Notes under the pieces: model-generated
Databases searched by the model: none
What the model saw: the letters and a program-made list of their open reading frames with translations, nothing else
What the model was told of the DNA's origin: nothing
Position numbers and translations under genes: made by a program
Assembly (NCBI GenBank): GCA_963678255.2
Contig: CAXXTW010000002.1
Location: forward strand, 744,001 to 808,000
DNA length: 64,000 nt
Origin: G963678255 sp963678255
Lineage (GTDB): Bacteria > Cloacimonadota > Cloacimonadia > Cloacimonadales > WRIO01
Reading direction: 5' to 3'
Shown here: piece by piece, positions 1 through 9,285 of the stretch
Numbering within the stretch: position 1 is the first letter of the stretch
Layout: the number at the start of each line of letters is the position of its first letter

Positions 1-1035
1 TTTGTTAAGGAATATGAAAACATCTCTCCTGATACAATTATTGCTGAAAATAAATTTGAACCTCCTAAATTATTCGTTGTAAATGTTATCTCAAATCTAA
101 ATCTAATTTTATCCCCTGAAATTATTGAAGCTGGATTTTTAGTAAAAATCGGAGATACTATTACGGCTCAACAAAAGATTTTTACCATTAAATCAGACAT
201 CGCTTTCATTGGTTTTTCTACTGAATTTTATTGCCCTGTTAGAGGAATTGTAGAAAAAATAAACTATGAAACTGGCATTGTCATTCTTAGGGAAATTCAA
301 GATTATGCTTTAAAACCTAAAATTATTAATATTGCTAATAAACTTAAAATAAAACCTAGACATATCAAAGGTTATTTAACAAAAAGGATTGGTGATTTTG
401 TCTATCTAGGTAATGCTTTAACCATATTAAGTCATGATAAAATGAAAATTGTTCATTCAGAATATACGGGTATCCTCACTGATATTGATACGAAAAAAGG
501 TACTGTTACAATCTTTTATGACAAAAAACCTTCTCAACTAAAATCGAATTGCTATGGCACAGTTAAATCTGTTAAAGATAATAAAGATATTTGCTTAAAC
601 ATTGATGCAAAAATGATTAATGGTAAAATTGGCTTCGGAAAAGATAACGGTGGATATTTAAAAATTTACTCTAAAAATATTAATATTGAGGAGTTTGGGC
701 AAGCTATACTGCTTTACCCTTTTACTCTGGATTCAAATTCTTTAAAAAAAATATGTGATTCGAATATCAAAGGTGTCATTTGTCCATCTATTCATTATCA
801 GGATATTTCGCAATTTATTAATAAAGAAATTGGTGTAGCTTTAACTGGTGAAGAAAACATTCCTTTCCCAATTATCATCACTGAAGGTTTTGGACAAATC
901 CCTTTCAAAAATGATATCTTTCAATTATTGAAAAATTACGAAGATAATTTTATCACTTTGAAAACTCAAACTCAAATCAGAGCTGGAGTAAAAAGACCTG
1001 AAATAATTATCTATAATATTAAACAAAACTTATAA
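1..1035 (+). CDS. Conserved hypothetical barrel-sandwich protein, 5' end outside window
   Basis: The frame is open from base 1, so the gene begins upstream of the window; 345 residues are visible and the first internal ATG (442) is not the true start. Beta-rich segments around residues 25-105 carry a biotinyl/RnfC-like 'sandwich' pattern (VKIGDTI, then EFYCPVRGIVEKIN and GIVILRE), and a second similar stretch follows at about 140-210. The C-terminal third has a well-defined ending: IIITEGFGQIPF, then a segment rich in T and Q, then GVKRPEIII. I recall similar 'TEGFG...RPEI' endings in uncharacterised bacterial proteins but cannot assign a function. No signal peptide or membrane segment is visible in this part. 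It converges with the minus-strand signalling operon that follows. Confidence 0.75.
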   Translation, partial: FVKEYENISPDTIIAENKFEPPKLFVVNVISNLNLILSPEIIEAGFLVKIGDTITAQQKIFTIKSDIAFIGFSTEFYCPVRGIVEKINYETGIVILREIQDYALKPKIINIANKLKIKPRHIKGYLTKRIGDFVYLGNALTILSHDKMKIVHSEYTGILTDIDTKKGTVTIFYDKKPSQLKSNCYGTVKSVKDNKDICLNIDAKMINGKIGFGKDNGGYLKIYSKNINIEEFGQAILLYPFTLDSNSLKKICDSNIKGVICPSIHYQDISQFINKEIGVALTGEENIPFPIIITEGFGQIPFKNDIFQLLKNYEDNFITLKTQTQIRAGVKRPEIIIYNIKQNL

Positions 1036-1092
1036 CTATTACTAATCTTTGTTTCTAAAAAAAATAGATTCTTATAGTTTTGTGAATCTGAT

Positions 1093-3057
1093 TTATCTGC
1101 TGAGTGTATTTTTTATTACTCTACTAATCTCTTCAATTTTATAAGGCTTTTCAATAACTCCTACAAGTCCATTTTCTTTCAATTCTAAAATGTCATTTTC
1201 TAAAAAATATCCAGATGATATTATTATTTTTACATCTCTGTTGATCTTTTTTAATTGATAATAAGTTTCTTTTCCATTCATTTCAGGCATGATCATATCT
1301 AAAATGACTAAATCTATCAGTTCATGTTTATGATAATATTGATCAACCCCATCCTTCCCATTTATTGCAGTAAAAGCAGTATATCCTAAAGATTCGATGA
1401 TATCTTTGCATATTTCTCTTACAAATGATTCATCATCAATAATTAATATACAACCCTCGCCCTTGATGACGTCTCCTGTATCTTCTACTTTAGATATATC
1501 TGTTTCGGATATTGGGATATAAAGATGAAATTCTGTCCCTGCTTTTTCTTCACTTTTAACGGTGATAGCCCCATTTAACTCATTCACTAAACCATAGACA
1601 GTAGAAAGTCCTAAACCTGTACCCTTTCCCTGATCTTTAGTAGTAAAAAAAGGATCAAAAATCTTCAATAAATTCTTTGAAGAGATACCAATACCGGTAT
1701 CCTTAATTTCTATATCCACATAATTTCCTGGTAAAAGATTAAATGGAGATAAATGACAATAATGCTCATCTAAATAAATATTCCATGTAGTAAAAGATAA
1801 AGTACCTCCATCAGGCATGGCATGGGAAGAATTTATTCCCATATTTAGTAAAGCATTATGTATCAAGGCTGGATCTCCTGATATGTTGGAGTTTATTGCA
1901 TTATTTTTAATAATGATATTAATCTTTCTGTCTATACTTCGTTTTAAAATCAAAAAAGTGTCTTGTATGATTTCATGTAAATCTATTATGGATTTAGAGC
2001 TATCACTCTTTCTGCTAAATGATAATAATTTTGAAGTTAAATCTGCAGCTCGTTCTGAAGTTCTTAATATTAAATCTAAATATTCAATGGATTTACTGGT
2101 TAACCCACCAGTTAATCTCAATAACTGAGAAGCTCCAATGATCCCACTCAACATATTATTAAAATCGTGTGCAATCCCTCCGGCTAAACGTCCAATTGAT
2201 TCCATCTTTTGGGATTGTATCAATTGCTCTCTTAATATTTCTTTTTCTTTTTCTGCTTTGATTCTTTCTGTAACATTTCTTTCTATGATTAATACTTCCT
2301 GTTTTCCAAAATATACTAACCTTGATTCAAAATAATTGTTTTGTCCATTCATTTCAATATCATATGTTAAAAATTCCATTTCCCCTGTATCTAAAACAAT
2401 TTTTACTTTCTCCATTATTTTCTCTGACAATTCCTGTGATAAAAAACCTTCTATGGAATTATTTAGAAAATCTCCTGGATTGTGATATAAATTATCTAAA
2501 TGATTTTTTGGAAAATAATCTTTAATCTTACACTCAGAATCTAAAATGAACATTATGTCGGGAATTGCATTCAATAGCGCTTTATTTTTTTCTAGTGCTT
2601 TTTCTAAACTATCTTCGGCTATTGCTAATTTTAATTGTGTTTCTATATTATAAAAAGTACGTTCGATTACTCCGGGTAGAATATCAATTAAGTCGATATC
2701 TTTAACTAAATAATCCGAAGCTCCAAATTTCATCATTTCTACTGCTAAACGTTCATTACCCTGACCTGTCATGATAATAAAAGGTATCTTATAAAAACTT
2801 TCATTTAAATTTGCAATGATTTCCTTCCCTGACATATCTGGTAAGCTTTGATCTAATAACATTAACACAGAAGTATTATTTTTAACATAATCTATTGCTT
2901 CTGAACCTCTCCCTACACCATATGCTTCAAATCCTTGCTTCTTTAAATGTTTCACTATTAAGTTCTGTAACCCGTTATCATCTTCAACCACTAATATTGT
3001 TCTATATTGGCGATCTATTATCTCTTGAGGTAGTATCTTTTTTTCTCTGTCTTTCAA
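1093..3057 (-). CDS. Hybrid sensor histidine kinase (REC-PAS-HisKA-HATPase-REC)
   Basis: A 654-residue cytoplasmic hybrid kinase with no membrane segment. Domain order: receiver (about 18-135, acidic pair EDD and phospho-acceptor Asp69 in MLLDQSLPDM); short coiled linker; PAS (about 160-270); HisKA with the H-box GGIAHDFNNMLSG near residue 297; HATPase_c with N-box, DTGIGIS and GKGTGLGLS; second receiver (about 535-654, LVILDMIMPEMNG). It should take a phosphoryl group on the first receiver from another kinase, or sense via PAS, and relay to the C-terminal receiver. The H-box style (HDFNN) is typical of NtrB/hybrid kinases. It is the last gene of a three-gene operon and overlaps the upstream receiver gene by 4 bp (ATGA type). 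There is no DNA-binding output domain, so the final target is unknown. Confidence 0.93.
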   Translation of the reverse strand: MKDREKKILPQEIIDRQYRTILVVEDDNGLQNLIVKHLKKQGFEAYGVGRGSEAIDYVKNNTSVLMLLDQSLPDMSGKEIIANLNESFYKIPFIIMTGQGNERLAVEMMKFGASDYLVKDIDLIDILPGVIERTFYNIETQLKLAIAEDSLEKALEKNKALLNAIPDIMFILDSECKIKDYFPKNHLDNLYHNPGDFLNNSIEGFLSQELSEKIMEKVKIVLDTGEMEFLTYDIEMNGQNNYFESRLVYFGKQEVLIIERNVTERIKAEKEKEILREQLIQSQKMESIGRLAGGIAHDFNNMLSGIIGASQLLRLTGGLTSKSIEYLDLILRTSERAADLTSKLLSFSRKSDSSKSIIDLHEIIQDTFLILKRSIDRKINIIIKNNAINSNISGDPALIHNALLNMGINSSHAMPDGGTLSFTTWNIYLDEHYCHLSPFNLLPGNYVDIEIKDTGIGISSKNLLKIFDPFFTTKDQGKGTGLGLSTVYGLVNELNGAITVKSEEKAGTEFHLYIPISETDISKVEDTGDVIKGEGCILIIDDESFVREICKDIIESLGYTAFTAINGKDGVDQYYHKHELIDLVILDMIMPEMNGKETYYQLKKINRDVKIIISSGYFLENDILELKENGLVGVIEKPYKIEEISRVIKNTLSR

Positions 3058-3503
3058 ACTATATCTCCATCTATTACGGGTATTTGAACTACTGATAAAA
3101 ATAAACCTAACTGCCTGATAGCATTTACAAATGCTTCATATTCCACTGGTTTTGTAATATAATTACTACACCCTAACTTATGACAAATTTCTACTTCTCT
3201 TGGATCATCAGTTGTTGTTATCATGACTATAGGAATTTTCTTAAGTTCCGGATCTGATTTTATTAACGTTAATACCTCTGTACCATCCATTTTTGGCATT
3301 TTTATATCTAAAAGTAGTATATAGGCATCTCCAATTTTCCGCTGATGTTCTGAACTTTTTAAAAAAAGAAAATCTATAATTTCCTGTCCATCATGAAAAT
3401 GTAAAATGGAGTTTATTATTCCAGCTCTGTAAAGATTTCTTCGTATGAGTTCTGCATGACCCTCATCATCTTCTGCTATCAAAATGACTACATCCTTATT
3501 CAT
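3054..3503 (-). CDS. Single-domain response regulator (Rcp1-type)
   Basis: A 149-residue stand-alone receiver. The acidic pocket is AEDDEGHAELIRRNL (residues 10-24), the phospho-acceptor is Asp66 in LLLDIKMPKMDG, the switch Thr lies in VMITTTDD, and the conserved Lys is in YITKPVEY. The 'DEGHAELIRRNL' form and a long alpha2-beta3 loop are characteristic of Rcp1-like regulators that partner with phytochrome-type or PAS hybrid kinases. It sits 24 bp after the large sensor kinase gene and overlaps the hybrid kinase gene by 4 bp. The most likely role is phosphotransfer shuttle between the two kinases. No output domain is present. Confidence 0.93.
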   Translation of the reverse strand: MNKDVVILIAEDDEGHAELIRRNLYRAGIINSILHFHDGQEIIDFLFLKSSEHQRKIGDAYILLLDIKMPKMDGTEVLTLIKSDPELKKIPIVMITTTDDPREVEICHKLGCSNYITKPVEYEAFVNAIRQLGLFLSVVQIPVIDGDIV

Positions 3504-3527
3504 AAACTTCCCCTTTGTAATATAGCT

Positions 3528-6500
3528 TTATCTATCAATTTTCTCAACGATTGGAAGATATACATTAAAACAACACCCCCTTCCAATCTCTGAATCTAGT
3601 GTTATCTTTCCTTCTAATCTTCCTAATATTTGTTGAACAATTGATAATCCTAAACCCTCTCCTTCATAATCTTTGGGGTTTAAACGATGAAACAAATCAA
3701 ATATTTTTTCCTGAGACTCTTTTGCTATACCTATCCCTGTATCTTTCACATGATATACTGTATAGTTATTAGTCTTCTCACTGCTTATTTCTATACTTAA
3801 TTCTCTGGTTTTATCAACAAATTTAAGTGCATTCCCTATTAGATTTGAAAATACCTGTATCACTTGCACTTCATCTCCACGACAAGGATGTAATTTCCTA
3901 ACATCAAGTTTTACTCTATTTTCACCTATTTTAAAACCATATGAAGATATTACTTTCCCGACTAATCTATTCATATCTAAATTCTTTATCACCAATGTTT
4001 CTCGTCCTGATCTTGATATTTTTAACAAACCTTTTATTAAAAAATCCATCTGTCGTGCACTGTTTCTTATATGATTTAATGAATTTATCATATCTGTAAA
4101 CTCTTCTTTAATTAGTTTTTCTGAAGCGTTCCCTGTTATTGAGTCTCCATCTAGTACTTTTTTTATCTCATTAATAGAATTCTCCAACTCTCTACTATAT
4201 CCATCCACATTGACTAAAGGTGAACGTAGATCATGAGAAGCTACATTGATAATCTTTTCTAGCTCTCTATTGTAAGATGATATGATTTCATCTGATCGTT
4301 TACGATCTGTAATATCAACATGAGCCCCTATAATTCTTACGATTTCTCCTCTTTCATTAAATTCTACTGCTTTCCCAAAACTTCTTATCCACATCCATGT
4401 TGAATCTTTACATAGAAATCTAAATTCAATACTAAATTCTTTAATCTCATGATGAAAATAAGAATTGATCTCTTTGTGACAATAATCTAGATCATCAGGA
4501 TGAACACGTTTCTCCCATTCTTGGAAATTATGAGGAAATTCATCTGGCTCATATCCTGCCATTCTATAATATCTCGGATCATAATATACCTGATTTGTTG
4601 GGACTATCCAATCCCATAAACCTGAATTTGATGCATTCATCGCTGCATCTAAACGCTCTTTAGCTAATGTTATTGATTCTTGTGCTTGCTTGAAATCTGT
4701 AATATCTACTGTATTCCCTACAAGTGATATCAATGAATCATTATTATCAAAAACTGGTGTTATGACTGACCTATGCCATCGAATTGTTCCATCTTTATGA
4801 AAAACTCGATATTCTACTCCTTGTGTTCTGTTCTCTTCATCGGAATTTATAAAATAAGCTTTGCATAAGGGAATATCTTCCGGATGTACAACATATTCAA
4901 ACTTCCTCCCAACGATCTCTTCCTGAGTATGTCCTAGTATCTTTTTCCAACTTGGAGAAACAAAAGTCATTGTTCCTTCAGGATTTATAGTATAAATGAT
5001 ACTCTGACTATTATCTACTAATCGCCTGTATTTCTTTTCTGCTTCTAATAAGGCTTCTTCAGCTTTCTCTCTTTCAGCTATAAATCTTGCTTGCTGGATA
5101 TTTTGATACGCAAAATTTGATAACTGTGTAGCTAAAGTATATAGCATTTTTGATATTTTCATAAACTTTTCTTTTGACATTGAAGGGACTTCTCGAAAAG
5201 CTCTTACCAATTCTTCTGGATCAACTTCTATCTCTTTAGCATATCGCCTGATATTCTCCTCTGTCTGAGTTTCATCACGAATCTGTCCAATTAACCAATT
5301 AGCTATATGTTTGCCTCCTATTGATATCCCTGCTCCTGCATCCCATAAACCTCCACTTAAACACGTTTGAATGGTTGGTCCATCCATACATAACTTCCCT
5401 ATGGCTGCATCTGATTTATAACAATTTATACATCCTTTAGAACTCTTCCTTACAAGATCATTACAAAATCTTGTAAAATTGCCTGGTTGGGTTAATGGAG
5501 TACCATCTGGACGGGTTATTATGGTTGCTACTCCTGTTGCATCTGAAAACTCATCCTGCAAACGTTGAATGTCCTGTATATTAAATATATCTTCAAACTC
5601 TATATCACTCACGTGATCTAATGGTTTTGTCAATGCTATTATTCTTTGCTTTAAGGCTTCTTCTATTTGCTTATGCTTTGTTATATCGGTTATAATACCA
5701 CATAAACCTATTAATTCATCTCTACTGTTATATAAAGGAAATTTGATCGAAAAAAACCATTGGGTACCGTTGACCGTTTCTATTGTTTCTTCCCGCTGTA
5801 TTATTGTTCTATTTTTAAAAACTTCTTGATCATTATTGATAAACATTTGAGCACTTTCTGTAGGAAATATTTCTAAATCAGTTTTCCCTATAACATCTTT
5901 TCGATTTTGCCCTATTGTATCTTCCCATTTTCTATTTACTAATTGATAACGACCTTCATGGTCTTTCACTATTATTATCGTCGCACTATTATCTAGTAAA
6001 TCTGCCAAAAATCTCTGATTTTCTTTTAATGAATCTTCTGCTTTCTTTCTATATGTTATATCAATAAAAAAACCGTCCCATAATATACTGTCGTCTGGTA
6101 ATATCTCAGGTGTTAGGTGCATTTCTAACCAAATAGGCTGATCATCCTTCTCAAATCTAAAACTTATTTGGGTAGCCTTTAAATAGGTGCCTGATTTTAA
6201 TATATCTTCTTTCATCATCTTCAAATCTTCATCAGGAATATTGTTAAAAAAAGCTTCTGAATCTAATGTCAAGGCTTCTGACTGCAAACCAGTTATACCA
6301 AATAAGGCCTGACTGATATAAGGGAAACTAAAATGTCCTTCTAATGTCTTTAACAATTGAAATATGACTGCTGGAGAATTCTCGGCTAACCGCTTATAAC
6401 GGTTTTCACTTTTCTCCAAATCTGTTATCTTCTGATTTAATCGAAGCTTAAGAATGTAACTGATCCCTAATAAACTTATTACTAATAAAATTATAAAAAT

Positions 6501-7439
6501 TCCAATAAACTTTAATAATAACATTGTTTCATCACTAATCGTTGGACTCTGGTTTAAAGATATCCATCGTTTCCTCATTTCTACATATTCATCATTCGTA
6601 ATAGTATCTAATGCCTTTTGTATAGAACTATATAACAAAGGATATTTTCTGCTGATTCCGATACTCCATGAAAATTCATAATCTGTTTTATAGGTTACCT
6701 TTAAGTTTGATATCCCTTTTTTACTTATATAATAAGCTGCAACTGCCAAATTCCCTGCAAAAGCATCAATTTGTCCAAAAGATACTTTCTCCAATCCGTC
6801 AGAAACATCTTTTACTAAAACAACTTTAAATTGATTAATTAATGCCTGATCTTCTAAATACTTCTGAGAAGCATACCCCTCAACTACTCCTACCTTTAAT
6901 CCATTCAAATCTTCTAGTTTATCATAATCTTTTTTCATGTTTTGAGTAATGATTACTACAGGAACTTTTGCATATACTGTTGTAAAAAAGGCATATGTTT
7001 CACGATCTGTAGTCTTGACAATGGTAGGTGCGATGGCACATTCTCCACTCTTTAATGCCGATAAATGAGCAACCCAATCATCTGATGGTTTCTTTATAAA
7101 TTTTACTCCTAATTTTTTCTCTACTAATGAAATAACATCTGAGCCCAAGCCTGTAAATGTGCCCTTTTCTGAAATAAATTCTATTGGGGGAAATTCAACA
7201 TTAAAATACATAACAAGGTTATCTTTGTTACTATCTAACCAATGACGCTCCTCAGCTGTTAATATAACTAGTGGCTCTTCCTTAGCAAACAACTTATGTT
7301 GAAAACCAAAAAGATAGATAATGATTATAAAGAATACTAACATTATTTTTATGGAATGATTCAATATATTTATGTTATTTATAAAACCAATATTTTCTTC
7401 TGATAAATACATTTTTCTGAAATTATCATCCCTTTCCAT
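3528..7439 (-). CDS. Membrane sensor histidine kinase with SBP_bac_3, PAS and PocR domains
   Basis: A 1303-residue membrane kinase. An N-terminal hydrophobic signal anchor (about 30-48) precedes a periplasmic SBP_bac_3 amino-acid-binding fold (about 50-295, starting LTAEERHWL). A second membrane span (about 306-328) leads to PAS1 (345-465), PAS2 (475-590), a PocR ligand-binding domain (about 612-780, with its Cys pattern FCNDLVRKSSKGCINC and a further Cys-rich segment), PAS3 (800-915) and PAS4 (925-1050). HisKA follows with His1069 in ASHDLRSPL, then HATPase_c with DTGIGIA and GEGLGLSIV. The ATG has a strong ribosome site (GGAGAAGAG) directly upstream. It is the first gene of the signalling operon. 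It probably senses an extracellular small molecule plus a cytoplasmic ligand; both ligands are unknown. Confidence 0.95.
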   Translation of the reverse strand: MERDDNFRKMYLSEENIGFINNINILNHSIKIMLVFFIIIIYLFGFQHKLFAKEEPLVILTAEERHWLDSNKDNLVMYFNVEFPPIEFISEKGTFTGLGSDVISLVEKKLGVKFIKKPSDDWVAHLSALKSGECAIAPTIVKTTDRETYAFFTTVYAKVPVVIITQNMKKDYDKLEDLNGLKVGVVEGYASQKYLEDQALINQFKVVLVKDVSDGLEKVSFGQIDAFAGNLAVAAYYISKKGISNLKVTYKTDYEFSWSIGISRKYPLLYSSIQKALDTITNDEYVEMRKRWISLNQSPTISDETMLLLKFIGIFIILLVISLLGISYILKLRLNQKITDLEKSENRYKRLAENSPAVIFQLLKTLEGHFSFPYISQALFGITGLQSEALTLDSEAFFNNIPDEDLKMMKEDILKSGTYLKATQISFRFEKDDQPIWLEMHLTPEILPDDSILWDGFFIDITYRKKAEDSLKENQRFLADLLDNSATIIIVKDHEGRYQLVNRKWEDTIGQNRKDVIGKTDLEIFPTESAQMFINNDQEVFKNRTIIQREETIETVNGTQWFFSIKFPLYNSRDELIGLCGIITDITKHKQIEEALKQRIIALTKPLDHVSDIEFEDIFNIQDIQRLQDEFSDATGVATIITRPDGTPLTQPGNFTRFCNDLVRKSSKGCINCYKSDAAIGKLCMDGPTIQTCLSGGLWDAGAGISIGGKHIANWLIGQIRDETQTEENIRRYAKEIEVDPEELVRAFREVPSMSKEKFMKISKMLYTLATQLSNFAYQNIQQARFIAEREKAEEALLEAEKKYRRLVDNSQSIIYTINPEGTMTFVSPSWKKILGHTQEEIVGRKFEYVVHPEDIPLCKAYFINSDEENRTQGVEYRVFHKDGTIRWHRSVITPVFDNNDSLISLVGNTVDITDFKQAQESITLAKERLDAAMNASNSGLWDWIVPTNQVYYDPRYYRMAGYEPDEFPHNFQEWEKRVHPDDLDYCHKEINSYFHHEIKEFSIEFRFLCKDSTWMWIRSFGKAVEFNERGEIVRIIGAHVDITDRKRSDEIISSYNRELEKIINVASHDLRSPLVNVDGYSRELENSINEIKKVLDGDSITGNASEKLIKEEFTDMINSLNHIRNSARQMDFLIKGLLKISRSGRETLVIKNLDMNRLVGKVISSYGFKIGENRVKLDVRKLHPCRGDEVQVIQVFSNLIGNALKFVDKTRELSIEISSEKTNNYTVYHVKDTGIGIAKESQEKIFDLFHRLNPKDYEGEGLGLSIVQQILGRLEGKITLDSEIGRGCCFNVYLPIVEKIDR

Positions 7440-7481
7440 CTCTTCTCCTATACCCTCTTAAAAACAATTTTCATTATTTTG

Positions 7482-7510
7482 ACTTTAGCATATAAAGTTA
7501 AATTATGCAA
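7482..7510 (-). promoter_or_regulatory. Candidate sigma-70-type promoter for the signalling operon
   Basis: On the minus strand, TTGCAT (7505-7510) and TAAAGT (7482-7487) are separated by exactly 17 bp, about 43 bp upstream of the start codon at 7439. The match is moderate and comes from inspection only. Confidence 0.35.
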
Positions 7511-7547
7511 GATTTTAATTCTCTTTTACAAAAATAAATCATAAAAA

Positions 7548-7575
7548 TACCCCAACCTTTTTTATAGCTGGGGTA
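7548..7575 (-). terminator. Rho-independent terminator of the kinase/peptidase operon
   Basis: A 7-bp stem (TACCCCA / TGGGGTA) around a 14-nt loop is followed on the minus strand by five T residues. It lies about 45 bp past the stop codon of the nucleoside kinase gene, as expected for the end of that minus-strand operon. Confidence 0.65.
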
Positions 7576-7620
7576 GCAAATACCTTTTAAAAATATTATC
7601 TATCTAAAAGATGATCTATC

Positions 7621-9285
7621 TTAATATTTAAAGACACTTCCATAAGTAAATTCTCTTAATAATGAGTTGGTTGGAACAAGATCATCTTGTATATCTTTGA
7701 TATGATCTAGTAGAATGATCAAATGCTGTGCATCAGAATATGCTTGAGAATGAGAATTTATAATCCTTAATTGTGGTAACACATGTTTCTTTAATATGCC
7801 TAATTCATATGTTAAACTACTATTAAACATAAAATTAACAGATTCTTGATAAGGAAATATATTCTTATCCTCTCCCTGCCGAACTGAATCAAATCGACTA
7901 AGAGTTTCCTCTGCACTATATCCTCTGTATCTAAAATCTCTGGCTATTCTTCTGATCTTTCTACAATCTGTTGTTGCTATTCGATTATGAAAATCTATAT
8001 TTAACTGATTTAGTGCACTGATATATATCTTTACCTTATTCTCTGCAGGTATTGATGCCGTTAACATATCATTGATTCCATGAATTCCTTCCATTATTAG
8101 AATATTCTCTGGTTTTAATCTTAATTTCTCTCCCCCAGTTTCTCTCGCTCCTAATACAAAATTGTACTTCGGTATTTCAATCTCTTTACCTTCCAATAAC
8201 ATTAATAAATGCTCATTTAATAATGGTAAATCTAATGAATGGATCGATTCAAAATCATATTCCCCATTTTCCAATCTCGGTGTTAATGACCTTGGTAAAA
8301 AATAATCATCCATTCCAATGACTAATGGCTGAAATCCATTTACTCTTAATTGTACAGCTAACCTTTTGGCAAAGGTTGTTTTGCCTGATGATGAAGGACC
8401 TGCAATTAATACAAAACGAGCTTTTTTATGGGTTTTGATTTGATCTGCTAAATAGGCTATCTTCTTCTCGTGTAAAGCTTCCTCTACCTGAATAAATTCT
8501 GATATCTTGTAATTATCTATCAGTTTATTCAAATCTCCTATCGTCTGAACCTTTAATATATTCAACCATTTATCATGTTCTTGATGAGCTGCAAATAATA
8601 GCTTGGGTAATTCAAAGTCTGCTTTGATCTCACATTTATATTGATCTGGAAATCTTAAAATAAAACCTGGTTCTTTAAACACTATCTCAAATGAATTCAA
8701 TAGACCTGTGTGAGGTGCTATGGGGCGTGGATAATAATCAAAATAATCTTCACATTTAAAAACTGTCATACTTCTGCGGGTGTCAAAGCTTAGATTTTTT
8801 AAAATATCAAATCTTTTTAAAAAGGAGAATGTCCGCTCAGCTTCTTCTATGGTCATGGTTAACTTTTCAATTGGATAACTGTGATTTGATATATTTATCA
8901 TTTCCTTTTTTAAAAATTCAATATCACTTTCTGTTAATTTCTCACTAGTATTACTAACTTCACAATACACACCATCGCCTATTGAATGCTCCACTTGGAT
9001 GATTGCCCTGTCTCCCACTAATCTCTGAAAAGCCATATTCATTAAAAAAATGACAGAATCCTGATATATTCTTAATCCTTCGTAGGAATTGAATAAGACT
9101 ATCTCTATCCTTGTATTTTTATCCATTCTGACTGTACCGTTGATATATTCATTATTTATCTTATACCCGACAATTCGACAACTCGGTGCTTCGATATCTG
9201 CCATGATCTCATTTAATGTTTTTGGGGTTGAAAAAGTAACTGTCTTATAATGCTTTTGATTTAAAGTTATTTCAATCTGAATCAT
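7621..9285 (-). CDS. Uridine kinase-like nucleoside kinase with N-terminal TGS/ThrRS-like domains
   Basis: A 554-residue protein. Residues 1-65 resemble a TGS domain. Residues about 70-200 resemble the second additional (SAD-type) domain of threonyl/alanyl-tRNA synthetases, including HSIGDGVYCEV and SFDTRRSMTVF. The C-terminal half is a uridine kinase/phosphoribulokinase fold: Walker A GPSSSGKTTFAKRL, MDDYFLPR, the segment DFESIHSLDLPLL, and an IMEGIHGIND strand. The architecture is a recognised 'nucleoside kinase' family in FCB bacteria, Thermotogae and Firmicutes; the substrate (uridine/cytidine or another nucleoside) cannot be read from sequence. The start overlaps the stop of the upstream peptidase gene by 4 bp, implying translational coupling, and a terminator follows. 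Confidence 0.9.
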   Translation of the reverse strand: MIQIEITLNQKHYKTVTFSTPKTLNEIMADIEAPSCRIVGYKINNEYINGTVRMDKNTRIEIVLFNSYEGLRIYQDSVIFLMNMAFQRLVGDRAIIQVEHSIGDGVYCEVSNTSEKLTESDIEFLKKEMINISNHSYPIEKLTMTIEEAERTFSFLKRFDILKNLSFDTRRSMTVFKCEDYFDYYPRPIAPHTGLLNSFEIVFKEPGFILRFPDQYKCEIKADFELPKLLFAAHQEHDKWLNILKVQTIGDLNKLIDNYKISEFIQVEEALHEKKIAYLADQIKTHKKARFVLIAGPSSSGKTTFAKRLAVQLRVNGFQPLVIGMDDYFLPRSLTPRLENGEYDFESIHSLDLPLLNEHLLMLLEGKEIEIPKYNFVLGARETGGEKLRLKPENILIMEGIHGINDMLTASIPAENKVKIYISALNQLNIDFHNRIATTDCRKIRRIARDFRYRGYSAEETLSRFDSVRQGEDKNIFPYQESVNFMFNSSLTYELGILKKHVLPQLRIINSHSQAYSDAQHLIILLDHIKDIQDDLVPTNSLLREFTYGSVFKY

